From Promicromonospora sukumoe (GTDB lineage Bacteria > Actinomycetota > Actinomycetes > Actinomycetales > Cellulomonadaceae), in contig NZ_JACGWV010000003.1 in NCBI RefSeq assembly GCF_014137995.1, positions 124,001-188,000 on the forward strand: a DNA stretch of 64,000 nucleotides. Direction: 5' to 3'. Below, one piece after another: positions 52,687-60,796 of this stretch. The notes beneath the pieces were generated by a model. The model saw only the letters and a program-made list of their open reading frames with translations, was not told the DNA's origin and did not search any database. The number at the start of each line of letters is the position of its first letter. Positions within the stretch are counted from its first letter, which is position 1. The position numbers and the translations under genes were made by a program.

Positions 52687-55600
52687 ATGCGCGCCAGAAC
52701 GGGTGCAGCGGCAGCCGCGATCGCGGTGGCGGTCGCGCTGGGTAGTGGGGTACCGGCGTGGTCGTCCGGGACGACGGGTCCCGGTGGGGAGCAAGCCGGC
52801 GCGGCGGGCGGGACGGCGGCCGCGGCCGCGTCGCCCGCGACGGTCACGCTGATCACGGGCGACCAGGTCGACGTCGGGCGGTACCCCGACGGCCGCAGGT
52901 CGGTCACGGTGCGTCCCGCGGCGGGCCGCGAGGGGATCGCCTTCCAGAAGATCGTCGAGGGCGACCGCGTGCGGGTGATCCCCGGCGACGTCGCACGCCT
53001 CGTGCCGGACCGGCTGGACCCGGCGCTCTTCGATGTCACGGGGCTCGTCGCCGCCGGGTACGACGACGCGCACCGGGACACGGTCCCCGTCATCGTGCAG
53101 GACGCGGCGGTGGCTGAGGCCGCCGTGGCGGACGCGGCCGCCCGCACGGTCGGGTCCGCGGCCTCGGCGCGCCGGACGCAGCCCGACGAGCTCGACTGGG
53201 CGGCGCTCGGCCTCGAACCCGAGCGGAACCTGCCGTCGGTCGGCGCCGTCTCGGCCGACCTGGACCGGGCCGCGGCCGACGACCTGCTCGCGACGCTGGA
53301 CCCGGCGCCGTCAGCCCGCTCGGCAGGGCCGGGCGCCCGGGCTGTACCGGACGTGAAGGTCTGGCTGGACGGCCACGTCGAGGCGCTCGACACGGGCTCG
53401 ATGCCGCAGATCGGCGCGCCGGCCGCCTGGGACGCCGGGTACACCGGCGACGGGGTGACCGTCGGCGTGCTGGACTCCGGCATCGACACCACCCACCCCG
53501 ACCTCGACGACGTGCTGGTCGGGGCGCGCGACTTCACCGGCGCCGGCGACACCGTGGACCGGTACGGCCACGGCACGCACGTGGCCTCGATCGCCCTGGG
53601 CTCGGGCGAGGCGTCGGACGGCGACAACCGCGGCGTGGCCTACGGCGCGGACCTGCTGGTCGGCAAGGTGCTCGACGACTTCGGCGGCGGTGAGTCGTCG
53701 TCGATCATCGACGGCATGGAGTGGATCGCGGAGGCCGGCGCCGACGTGGTGAACATGAGCCTCGGCGAGGCCGAGCGGTACACCGACGGCACGGACCCGT
53801 TCTCGACCGCCGTCGACACGCTGAGCGCCCGCTACGGGACGCTCTTCGTCGTGGCCGTGGGCAACGAGGGCCTGTACGGCGCCGTCGTCCCGCCGGGGGC
53901 GGCGAACTCGGCGCTGACGGTGGGCGCCGTCGACGACGACGACCAGGTCGCGTACTTCTCCAGCCGCGGACCGCGGGTGCGGGACTACGCCATCAAGCCG
54001 GACATCACGGCGCCGGGCGTCGAGATCGTCGCGGCACGCGCCGACGGCACCAACGAGTGGGAGAGCGACGGCCCCTACACGGCCTGGAGCGGCACCTCCA
54101 TGGCCGCGCCGCACGTGGCCGGCGCGGCGGCCGTGCTCAAGCAGGCCCGTCCCGAGCTGACGGGCCCGCAGCTCAAGTCCGTCCTCATGGGCTCGGCCGT
54201 GCACACCAGCGGCGGCGCGTTCGACGAGGGTGCCGGACGCCTCCTCGTCCCCGCCGCGCTCGACCTGCCCGTCATGCCGACGCCCGCCTCGCTGTCGTTC
54301 GGCGCCTTCGAGTACCCGCAGGAGGGCACCGCGACGCGGACCCTCACCTACGAGAACCCCGGCGATGCGGCGGTCACACTGGACCTGGCGGTCGAGGCGT
54401 CGGACCAGGACGGCGAGCCGCTGCCCGCCGACGCCGTCACGCTCGACGCCACCTCCCTGACGGTGCCCGCCGGTGGGACGGCGGCTGTCGAGGTCGGCAT
54501 CGACAGCACGGTCGGCGCCGTCGAGCGCCGTTACTCGGGTGCGGTCACGGCCACGGACGCCGAGGGCAGCGAGGTCCGCACGCCGCTCGGTTACTACAAG
54601 GAGCCCGACCTCGCCGACCTGGACGTCCGGACCCTCGGGCGCGACGGCGAGCCGCACACCGGGTCGTCGAGCGTGCGTGTCGTGAACGTGGACGACCCGA
54701 CGCTGTTCGACAAGCACGGGGAGATCGGCCCCGAGGGGCTGGACCTGCGGGTCCCGCCGGGCCGGTACTCGATCACAGGCTTCCTGTGGACCGCCGACGA
54801 GGAGTACGTCGTCTCCGAGGTCTCCGCGGTGCTCCGGCCCGAGGTGACCGTCGCCGACGACACCACGATCGTGCTCGACGCCCGCGAGGCGCGCGAGCTC
54901 ACCGCGTCCACCCACCGGCCGTCCGCCGTCCGGTGGATCGCGCTGGACGACACCCGGACGACGGCGGCGGGCGACGACCCGTACGGGTTCGGCACCGTCG
55001 TCGGGGCGGGCGCGAAGGCGTACGCGACGCCAACGGACGAGCCCGTCACGGTCGGCACCTACGACCTGCAGACCCACTTCGTCCTGGAGCAGCCGGTGGC
55101 GGCCGGCCGGGCGCCGTCGTACACCTACGACCTGCTGTACACGCAGGACGTCGTGGACACGTTCCGGTTCCGGGCGACGGCCCGGAACACGGCCGCCGTC
55201 ACGACCACGTACGCGGCCCTCGGCGCCGACCACTACGCCGAGAGCGCCCGGGTCGGCACCGCGCCGGACCACCTGTGGGGCTCGGCCGTCGGGACCCCGG
55301 TCGCGGTACCCGGCAAGCGCACCGAGTACCTGAGCGCGAACGGCGTCGACTGGGGCCACCAGGTCTACTCGGGCTCGGCCGACGACCCGCAGCAGGGGTA
55401 CTTCGACTCCGAGGCGCGCACCTACGCGCCCCGGGAGAAGGCCCGGACCACGGTGGGCGGCGCCGTCCTGAGCACGCGGGCGGGAGCCGGCGCGTTCACG
55501 GTCTCGGACGACACGCTCGGTGTCCGCCTCGTGCCGTGGAGCGACGCGGAGGGGCACCCGTTCGGGGGCTTCAACGGCCAGGGCACGCGCCTGCGGGCCT

Positions 55601-56127
55601 GGCAGGACGGCGAGGCCGTGGCTGACCAGACGTGGCCGTCGGCCGAGGTGGCGCTTCCCGCGGGCGGCGCCGCCCACCGCGTGGTCCTCGACGCGCGCCA
55701 GGAGGAGGCGTCCTGGTGGGAGCGGTCCACGCGGACGCGCACCGAGTGGAGGTTCCGCGCGGCGCCGGGTTCCGCCGCTCCGGCCGTGCTCGACGTCGGC
55801 TACGCCGTCAAGGGCCTCGACGCGCGGAACGAGGCACCCCGCGGCACGCGGGTCACGCTCACGGTCGGGCCTGCGGCGGGTGGCCCGGACGGCCGGCCCG
55901 CGAAGAGCCGGGTCACGTCCGCGCGCCTGTGGTGGTCCGCCGACGACGGCGCCACCTGGCACGCCGCGTCCCTCGCCGCGTCCCTCGCCGACCGGCGGCC
56001 GGGGACGTTCACCGGGACGGTCCGGGTGCCGCGCGGCACGGAGCACGTGTCGCTCCGGGTCGAGGCCCGCGACGCGTCGGGCGGCACGGTGAAGCAGACG
56101 GTGACCCGCGCATACGCCGTCCGCTGA
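52687..56127 (+). CDS. Secreted subtilisin-like (S8) serine protease, multidomain
   Basis: A 1,146-residue exported protease. The signal peptide ends near VPAWSS. A propeptide-like region follows. The S8 domain has Asp263 in VLDSGID, His295 in YGHGTHVAS and Ser471 in SGTSMAAPHVAGA, with the oxyanion Asn in VGNEGLY. The C-terminal ~640 residues are beta-rich: a Fn3/Ig-like segment near 540-630 (AAVTLDLAVEAS), then modules of unknown fold and a final KQTVTRAYAVR. There is no sortase signal, so it is probably released. The ATG follows AAGGAGA at eight bases. The next gene is an ECF sigma factor, with a hairpin between. Confidence 0.93.
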   Translation: MRARTGAAAAAIAVAVALGSGVPAWSSGTTGPGGEQAGAAGGTAAAAASPATVTLITGDQVDVGRYPDGRRSVTVRPAAGREGIAFQKIVEGDRVRVIPGDVARLVPDRLDPALFDVTGLVAAGYDDAHRDTVPVIVQDAAVAEAAVADAAARTVGSAASARRTQPDELDWAALGLEPERNLPSVGAVSADLDRAAADDLLATLDPAPSARSAGPGARAVPDVKVWLDGHVEALDTGSMPQIGAPAAWDAGYTGDGVTVGVLDSGIDTTHPDLDDVLVGARDFTGAGDTVDRYGHGTHVASIALGSGEASDGDNRGVAYGADLLVGKVLDDFGGGESSSIIDGMEWIAEAGADVVNMSLGEAERYTDGTDPFSTAVDTLSARYGTLFVVAVGNEGLYGAVVPPGAANSALTVGAVDDDDQVAYFSSRGPRVRDYAIKPDITAPGVEIVAARADGTNEWESDGPYTAWSGTSMAAPHVAGAAAVLKQARPELTGPQLKSVLMGSAVHTSGGAFDEGAGRLLVPAALDLPVMPTPASLSFGAFEYPQEGTATRTLTYENPGDAAVTLDLAVEASDQDGEPLPADAVTLDATSLTVPAGGTAAVEVGIDSTVGAVERRYSGAVTATDAEGSEVRTPLGYYKEPDLADLDVRTLGRDGEPHTGSSSVRVVNVDDPTLFDKHGEIGPEGLDLRVPPGRYSITGFLWTADEEYVVSEVSAVLRPEVTVADDTTIVLDAREARELTASTHRPSAVRWIALDDTRTTAAGDDPYGFGTVVGAGAKAYATPTDEPVTVGTYDLQTHFVLEQPVAAGRAPSYTYDLLYTQDVVDTFRFRATARNTAAVTTTYAALGADHYAESARVGTAPDHLWGSAVGTPVAVPGKRTEYLSANGVDWGHQVYSGSADDPQQGYFDSEARTYAPREKARTTVGGAVLSTRAGAGAFTVSDDTLGVRLVPWSDAEGHPFGGFNGQGTRLRAWQDGEAVADQTWPSAEVALPAGGAAHRVVLDARQEEASWWERSTRTRTEWRFRAAPGSAAPAVLDVGYAVKGLDARNEAPRGTRVTLTVGPAAGGPDGRPAKSRVTSARLWWSADDGATWHAASLAASLADRRPGTFTGTVRVPRGTEHVSLRVEARDASGGTVKQTVTRAYAVR

Positions 56128-56156
56128 CCCACCGCCCCACTCCCGCTCCACCGAAG

Positions 56157-56210
56157 CGCACGTGTCAGACGTACAGGTCCCTGGGGGGACCTGTACGTCT
56201 GACACGTGCG
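56157..56210. repeat. GTGTCAGAC-family hairpin, copy 3
   Basis: A 54-nt inverted repeat with perfect 25-nt arms (opening CGCACGTGTCAGACGTACAG) and a TGGG loop, 30 bp after the protease stop. It ends the protease transcript before the sigma gene. Confidence 0.9.
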
Positions 56211-56258
56211 TCTCTCGGTGAGACTGTTACCCCGGCGCGCGAGCGGACATCTCAAGAC

Positions 56259-56873
56259 GTGACGACCTTACGAAGCCTGCCCGACGGTGATCCCCCGTCG
56301 GACGAGGACCGGATCACCGAGCTCTGGCGCGCGTACGCGTGGCGCGTCCAGGCCTATGCCCTGCGCCACGTCGAGCCGCACGACGCCCAGGAGGTGGTGT
56401 CCGAGACCTTTCTCGTCGCGTGGCGGCGGATGGCGAGCATGCCGGGCGACCCGCTGCCCTGGCTGCTGGTCGTGGCGCGCAACGTGGTGCGCAACCAGCG
56501 CCGCGCGGCCCGACGGCGCAGCGCGGCCGAGGGGGAGCTCGTCCGCCTGGCGCGCGTCGCCCGGGCGGCGGAGGACACCGTGGTGACCGTGAGCCGCCGC
56601 GACTCGATGTTCGCGGCGCTCCTCCGGCTCGCGCCGAAGGAGCGCGAGGCCCTGCTGCTCACCGGGTGGGACGGGCTCGCGCCCGCCGACGCCGCGCGGG
56701 TGGCCGGGTGCTCCGTCGCCGCGTTCAAGATGCGGCTGTCGCGGGCCCGCCGCCGGCTCGAGGCCGAGAGCGCTGAGCTGCCGACGTCGTCCGCGACCCG
56801 CGAGCGCCGCCCGAACCCTGGTGCCGGCCCCGCCGGCGCCGTGACCGACCCGGCCGCGAGGAGGGCACGATGA
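56259..56873 (+). CDS. ECF RNA polymerase sigma factor
   Basis: A 204-residue sigma-70 family factor. Region 2 is LWRAYAWRVQAYALRHVEP, HDAQEVVSETFLVAWRRM and PLPWLLVVARNVVRNQRR. Region 4 is LLRLAPKEREALLLTGWDG and AARVAGCSVAAFKMRLSRARRRL. An Arg/Pro-rich tail follows. The GTG start (MTTLRSLPDGDPPSDEDRI) is chosen as the first in-frame start ahead of region 2; no clear Shine-Dalgarno sequence is seen. Its stop overlaps the membrane gene (ATGA), the usual arrangement for a sigma/anti-sigma pair. Confidence 0.88.
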   Translation: MTTLRSLPDGDPPSDEDRITELWRAYAWRVQAYALRHVEPHDAQEVVSETFLVAWRRMASMPGDPLPWLLVVARNVVRNQRRAARRRSAAEGELVRLARVARAAEDTVVTVSRRDSMFAALLRLAPKEREALLLTGWDGLAPADAARVAGCSVAAFKMRLSRARRRLEAESAELPTSSATRERRPNPGAGPAGAVTDPAARRAR

Positions 56874-58069
56874 ACCGCACGAGGTACGACGACCTGCACG
56901 AGCTCGCGCCGGCCCAGGCCGTGGATGACACCGGTCTGGAGGTCGCACGCGCGGCCTTCGAGCGAGGGCGCCAGGAGGAGCAGGCCCACGGTCTGCTCAC
57001 GGTGGGTGGCCGGGGTGGTTCGCTCACGCCGGGCCCACGCCGCGGCGGGAGCGCGGGCCGGGTGCTCGTCCTCCTGACCGCTTGCCTGCTGCTGCTCGGT
57101 GTCGGGGCCGTCGGGGCGGTCCTGATCGATGACGCGGCGCAGCCGGCGGACGTCGGTCCGCGGGTGGAGGCGCCGGACACGGTGGAGCAGCCGGACACGG
57201 CGGTGTCGCCGGACCCCCCGACGGGCCCGACCCCTACGCCCTTGTCCACGGCCGACGACGGAACGGTGGCGCAGTGTGACGACCTCAACTCCAGTCTCGA
57301 TGGCGCCCCGGAGCTCCCGCCGTCGGAGTGGCCCGGTCTCATGGACCACGGCTGGACGCTGCCGGACGTGCCCGTGACGGCCTCGCCGAGGCTGCACGGC
57401 TCGCCGATGGAGTGCGCGGGGGAGGTCGCCGCAGCGGCCTTCGCCGACCTGGCGGACAGCCGCGCCGTCGTCATGTACACGGGGAGAAAGCCGATGTACC
57501 GGGCCCTTCCCATACCCGTCGCGTCACTGCACGAGGCCGAGGTGGGGACCGGCGGATCAGGGGACCACTACGTGGAGTGGGCCGACGAGGACGGCCAGCT
57601 CTGGTACGCCGAGGCCGGTGGCATCTCGGCCGGGGAGTTCCGGGCGATCCTGGAGTCCCTCACCTACGGTCCCGACGGTTCCGTGACGGGTCCCGTCCCG
57701 GACGGCTTCGAGCAGGTCGAGGTGCCGGAGGAGGTGGAACCCGGCACCACGCTCTACCTCTGGCAGATGTGGCACGACGAGGTCAGCTCTTACCTCTGGG
57801 TGAGGTGGCCCGTCACGACGCCGATCGAGGCCGGCCTCGCCGACGGGCGTGGTTTCGAGGCGGTCGAGTTCGACGGCGGCGTCGCCCTGTACGACGAGAG
57901 CCTGCTCGGGGGACCGTCCAACCCGCCGAGCCTCAAGTGGGACAGGAACGGTGCCCGCTTCTGGCTCCTGGACGCCGACGCGGACCTCGAGACGCTCAAG
58001 CAGCGCGCCCGGTCGGTCCGGCCCCTCGACCTCGACGACCCGCGGCTGGTGCCGTTCATGCGCGACTGA
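56870..58069 (+). CDS. Single-pass membrane protein, candidate anti-sigma partner
   Basis: A 399-residue protein with a cytosolic N-terminus of about 63 residues (MNRTRYDDLHELAPAQAVDD), one membrane helix (VLVLLTACLLLLGVGAVGAV) and a long external domain after a Pro/Thr linker. The external part has a Cys pair (AQCDDLNSS and MECAGEVAA) and many Trp/Tyr. There is no zinc anti-sigma HxxxCxxC motif. Coupled translation with the sigma gene suggests it controls that factor, but direct evidence is absent. No family recognised. Confidence 0.7.
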   Translation: MNRTRYDDLHELAPAQAVDDTGLEVARAAFERGRQEEQAHGLLTVGGRGGSLTPGPRRGGSAGRVLVLLTACLLLLGVGAVGAVLIDDAAQPADVGPRVEAPDTVEQPDTAVSPDPPTGPTPTPLSTADDGTVAQCDDLNSSLDGAPELPPSEWPGLMDHGWTLPDVPVTASPRLHGSPMECAGEVAAAAFADLADSRAVVMYTGRKPMYRALPIPVASLHEAEVGTGGSGDHYVEWADEDGQLWYAEAGGISAGEFRAILESLTYGPDGSVTGPVPDGFEQVEVPEEVEPGTTLYLWQMWHDEVSSYLWVRWPVTTPIEAGLADGRGFEAVEFDGGVALYDESLLGGPSNPPSLKWDRNGARFWLLDADADLETLKQRARSVRPLDLDDPRLVPFMRD

Positions 58070-58085
58070 TCTGCCGGTCCACCGA

Positions 58086-58181
58086 CGCGCACCTGTCAGA
58101 CGCTGGGGCACGTGTCAGACCCACAGGTCCCCCGGGTGACCTGTGGGTCTGACAGGTGCGCGAGCGTCTGACACGTGCGCG
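58086..58181. repeat. GTGTCAGAC-family nested double hairpin, copy 4
   Basis: The inner hairpin (GTGTCAGACCCACAGGTC and complement, about 58112-58156) sits inside an outer pair, 58086-58103 with 58164-58181, which has one mismatch in 18. This looks like one repeat inserted within another, or a partial duplication. Confidence 0.8.
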
Positions 58182-58222
58182 CGGGCGCGTCGGCACCCGC
58201 GCCGTGTAATCTCCTGCGCGAG

Positions 58223-58903
58223 ATGAGCGAGCACGTGATAAGCGACGACAGCGACCTTCCCGCGCCCGCCGAGAGCCTCCCGGGAGCCCGGGTCGCGCGT
58301 ACCCGGAAGCCGCCGATCCGGCTGATCTACGTGCCCGGGCTGGGCGACCGGATGCCGCCGCTGGTGCACCTCCAGCGCGAGGCGCTGCGCAGCTGGCGCG
58401 CCCTCGGCGTGCGCACCACGATGTTCCGGGTCCGCTGGTCGTCCGACGCGTCGTTCCAGGAGCGGCTGGACCGCCTCGACGCCCTGGTCGAGCAGTTCGA
58501 GGAGCGGGGCGAGCGGGTGGCGCTCATGGGCGCGTCCGCCGGCGCGGGCGCCGTCCTCGCGGAGTACGCCCGACGCCGTTCGATCGTCGCCGTCATCATC
58601 ATCGCCGGGAAGTTCCTCGAACCCGACGACATCATCAAGCCCGTCCTGGAGCGCAACGCCCCCTTCGCGGAGTCGCTGTCGACCGTGCCGAAGCTCCTGG
58701 AGGAGCTGGGCCCTGAGGACCGGGCACGCATCCTGAGCCTCCGCTCGGCCCGGGACGGCGTCGTCGACGACGACGACACCCTGCTCGAAGGAGCCGTCAA
58801 CGAGACGATGCGCGTGGTGGGCCACGTGATCGCCATCGGGTACGCGCTGATGTTCCGGGCCCGGCGGGTCGTGCGGTTCCTGCGCGAGGTCGCGACGGAC
58901 TGA
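58223..58903 (+). CDS. Alpha/beta-hydrolase-fold protein of unknown function
   Basis: A 226-residue protein. LIYVPGLGDRM is a first-strand/oxyanion segment, and LMGASAGAGAVLAEYARR is a nucleophile elbow with Ser in GASAG. The C-terminus lacks a clear Asp-His pair, although TMRVVGHVIAIGY holds a candidate His. The last ~25 residues are hydrophobic then basic (FRARRVVRFLREV), possibly membrane-associated. A TAATCT -10-like element lies ten bases before the ATG. Confidence 0.65.
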   Translation: MSEHVISDDSDLPAPAESLPGARVARTRKPPIRLIYVPGLGDRMPPLVHLQREALRSWRALGVRTTMFRVRWSSDASFQERLDRLDALVEQFEERGERVALMGASAGAGAVLAEYARRRSIVAVIIIAGKFLEPDDIIKPVLERNAPFAESLSTVPKLLEELGPEDRARILSLRSARDGVVDDDDTLLEGAVNETMRVVGHVIAIGYALMFRARRVVRFLREVATD

Positions 58904-58940
58904 CACACCCCGCCGTCGTGGTGCTACCGTTTCTCACATC

Positions 58941-58976
58941 GTGAGCACTTTCCTCTGTACCTGCTGTCGCCGCTGA
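58941..58976 (+). CDS. Cys-rich leader peptide MSTFLCTCCRR
   Basis: An 11-residue frame, GTG to TGA, with Cys at positions 6, 8 and 9. A TACCGT -10-like element at 58925-58930 lies ten bases upstream, so translation would begin within a few bases of the 5' end. Short polycysteine frames of this kind act as cysteine-sensing attenuators in mycobacteria. It precedes the 2OG-Fe(II) oxygenase gene by 201 bp. See findings. Confidence 0.55.
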   Translation: MSTFLCTCCRR

Positions 58977-59030
58977 GCGGTCGCCCACCGGGCGACCGCC
59001 TGGCGCGATCCCTCGCGCCGCCGACAGCAG
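58961..59030 (+). promoter_or_regulatory. Leader RNA three-way junction overlapping the Cys codons
   Basis: CTGCTGTCG (58961-58969, the region of the last two Cys codons) is exactly complementary to CGACAGCAG at 59022-59030. Between them lie two further hairpins: GCGGTCGCCC/GGGCGACCGC (58977-58999) and GGCGCGA/TCGCGCC (59002-59019). A ribosome on the Cys codons would prevent the closing helix. A further weak hairpin lies near 59080-59100, and no other gene is seen up to 59177. Confidence 0.5.
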
Positions 59031-59177
59031 CTCCTGCTCACATCGCATCCACGTGCACGCGCCGGTTCCCCCATCCCGTTTTCCGGGTGGTGCGGACATT
59101 CCCGGGGTGAGGTATCGGCGGATGCCGGGGCGGTCGCCGTCGGCGCACCCACCCGGCACCCCCGAAAGGAACCTCCC

Positions 59178-60182
59178 ATGTCCGGCATCCCCGTCCTGGA
59201 CCTCTCGCTGCTCGACGGCGGCCCCGACGACCAGGCCCGTTTCCGCGACGAGCTGCGGCGCGCCACCCACGAGGTCGGCTTCTTCTCCCTGGTCGGCCAC
59301 GGCGTCCCGCGCGACCTGATCGACAGCGCGTACGCCACCGCCCGCGAGTTCTTCGCGCTCCCCGAGGAGCAGAAGCGCGCGATCGAGAACGTGCACAGCC
59401 CCCACTTCCGCGGCTGGACGCGGATGGGCGGCGAGCGCACGCTCGGCCGCGTCGACCAGCGCGAGCAGATCGACATCGGCGCCGAACGGCCGGCGGTGCC
59501 CGCCGGTCCCGGCGTCCCCGACTTCTGGGTCCTGGAGGGCCCGAACCTGTGGCCGGAGTCCCTGCCCGCCCTGCGCGAGGTCGCCGAGGAGTGGCTCAGC
59601 CGGCTCGACGGCGTCGCGACGCGCCTGCTCCGGGCGTGGGCCGAGTCGCTCGGTGCGCCGTCGGACACGTTCGACGCCGTGTTCGAGCGGCCCTCGCCGC
59701 ACCTGAAGATCGCGCGCTACCCGGGGGTCGAGTCCGCCGCGCCAGCCCAGGGCGTCGGCGCGCACAAGGACCTCGGCGTGCTCACGCTCCTCTCTGTCGA
59801 GGACGGCAAGGCGGGCCTCCAGGTCGAGAAGGACGGCGAGTGGCTCGACGTCGTGCCGCCCGACGGCGCGTTCGTCGTCAACATCGGCGAGCTGCTGGAG
59901 ATCGCGACGGACGGCTACCTCAAGGCGACCCTGCACCGCGTGGTCTCCCCGGCGGCCGGGACCGAGCGGATCTCGATCCCGTACTTCCACGGGCCCGCGC
60001 TCGATGCGACCATCCCGGACATCGAGCTGCCGCCGGAGATCCGCGCCGCCGCGGCGGGCGTCACGCTCGACCCGGCCAACCCGCTGCACGCGGTGTTCGG
60101 CGACAACTGGCTCAAGAGCCGGGTCCGCGCCCACCCGAACGTGGTCCAGGCGCAGCACCCGAACCTGCTGCAGTCGGCGTGA
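59178..60182 (+). CDS. Isopenicillin-N-synthase-type 2OG-Fe(II) oxygenase
   Basis: A non-heme iron oxygenase of 334 residues; its substrate is unknown. The DIOX N-terminal domain is at residues about 4-110 (IPVLDLSLLDG, VGFFSLVGHGVP). The iron ligands are His196 and Asp198 (GAHKDLG) and His253 (TLHRVV). Arg264/Ser266 in ERISIPYF bind 2-oxoglutarate. All required residues are present. The ATG follows AAAGGAA. A Cys-rich leader peptide and foldable RNA lie upstream, hinting at control by sulfur or cysteine supply. Confidence 0.92.
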   Translation: MSGIPVLDLSLLDGGPDDQARFRDELRRATHEVGFFSLVGHGVPRDLIDSAYATAREFFALPEEQKRAIENVHSPHFRGWTRMGGERTLGRVDQREQIDIGAERPAVPAGPGVPDFWVLEGPNLWPESLPALREVAEEWLSRLDGVATRLLRAWAESLGAPSDTFDAVFERPSPHLKIARYPGVESAAPAQGVGAHKDLGVLTLLSVEDGKAGLQVEKDGEWLDVVPPDGAFVVNIGELLEIATDGYLKATLHRVVSPAAGTERISIPYFHGPALDATIPDIELPPEIRAAAAGVTLDPANPLHAVFGDNWLKSRVRAHPNVVQAQHPNLLQSA

Positions 60183-60199
60183 GCGTCCCGGCGTGTCCG

Positions 60200-60245
60200 C
60201 GTGTCAGACCCACAGGTCCCTCGGGTGACCTGTGGGTCTGACACG
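60200..60245. repeat. GTGTCAGAC-family hairpin, copy 5
   Basis: A 46-nt inverted repeat opening CGTGTCAGACCCACAGGTCC, 18 bp after the oxygenase stop. Its arms share the CCAC/GTGG variant with copies 2 and 4. Confidence 0.87.
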
Positions 60246-60330
60246 TGGCCGGCGCTCGGATCAGCGCGACTGACGGACCCTTCAGAAACAGTGCGCGCCC
60301 GGGCTCTTGTCCCCGGGACGACGGCGTCCG

Positions 60331-60336
60331 CACACT
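60331..60336 (+). promoter_or_regulatory. -10 element, leaderless promoter of rhodanese
   Basis: CACACT, spacer CTGGCC, then ATG at 60343, with no Shine-Dalgarno sequence. Confidence 0.5.
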
Positions 60337-60342
60337 CTGGCC

Positions 60343-60762
60343 ATGACGATCACCCCGGACACCTCCGCCGCCGTCGCCCACTTCGCCGGGCGCCTCGCCT
60401 TCGAGACCGACGTCAGCGACGTGCACGCGGCGCTCGCCGCGGGCAGCCCGTTCACACTGGTCGACGTCCGCTCCCCGGCCTGCTGGGACCAGGGGCACAT
60501 CCCCGGCGCCGTGCACCTGCCGGGCGGCAAGGTGCGCCTGCGCGCGGTGCAGACCGTCGACCGCGACCTGCCCGTCGTCGTCTACTGCTGGGGCCCGGCC
60601 TGCAACGGGGCGACGAAGGCGGCGCTGGAGTTCGCCAAGCTGGGGTACCAGGTCAAGGAGATGATCGGCGGGTTCGAGTACTGGGTCCGGGAGGGCTTCG
60701 CCTACGAGACGGCGACGGGCCCGGTCCAGCCGAAGACGGACCCGCTGACGGCGCCGGTCTGA
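60343..60762 (+). CDS. Rhodanese-like sulfurtransferase
   Basis: A single-domain rhodanese of 139 residues that carries sulfane sulfur on a Cys persulfide. LVDVRSPACWDQGHIPGAVH is the CH2A region. The active loop is VVYCWGPACNGATKAA with Cys82, and a second Cys87 lies inside the same loop. IGGFEYWVREGF is the CH2B end. It lies after the oxygenase and a hairpin, so it probably has its own transcript; the shared sulfur theme with the upstream Cys leader is suggestive only. Confidence 0.9.
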   Translation: MTITPDTSAAVAHFAGRLAFETDVSDVHAALAAGSPFTLVDVRSPACWDQGHIPGAVHLPGGKVRLRAVQTVDRDLPVVVYCWGPACNGATKAALEFAKLGYQVKEMIGGFEYWVREGFAYETATGPVQPKTDPLTAPV

Positions 60763-60796
60763 CCCTGTCTGACCCTGTCCGACCGCGTTGATCTAC

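Noticed and set aside
53311..56205. Long minus-strand open frame opposite the subtilase
   Set aside because: Low-complexity Arg/Val/Gly shadow with no motif; the plus-strand frame has the complete catalytic triad.
59178..60182. Beta-lactam biosynthesis gene (true isopenicillin N synthase)
   Set aside because: Family residues match the broad 2OG-Fe(II) oxygenase family, the 2-oxoglutarate-binding Arg/Ser is present, and no peptide synthetase or other beta-lactam genes are nearby.
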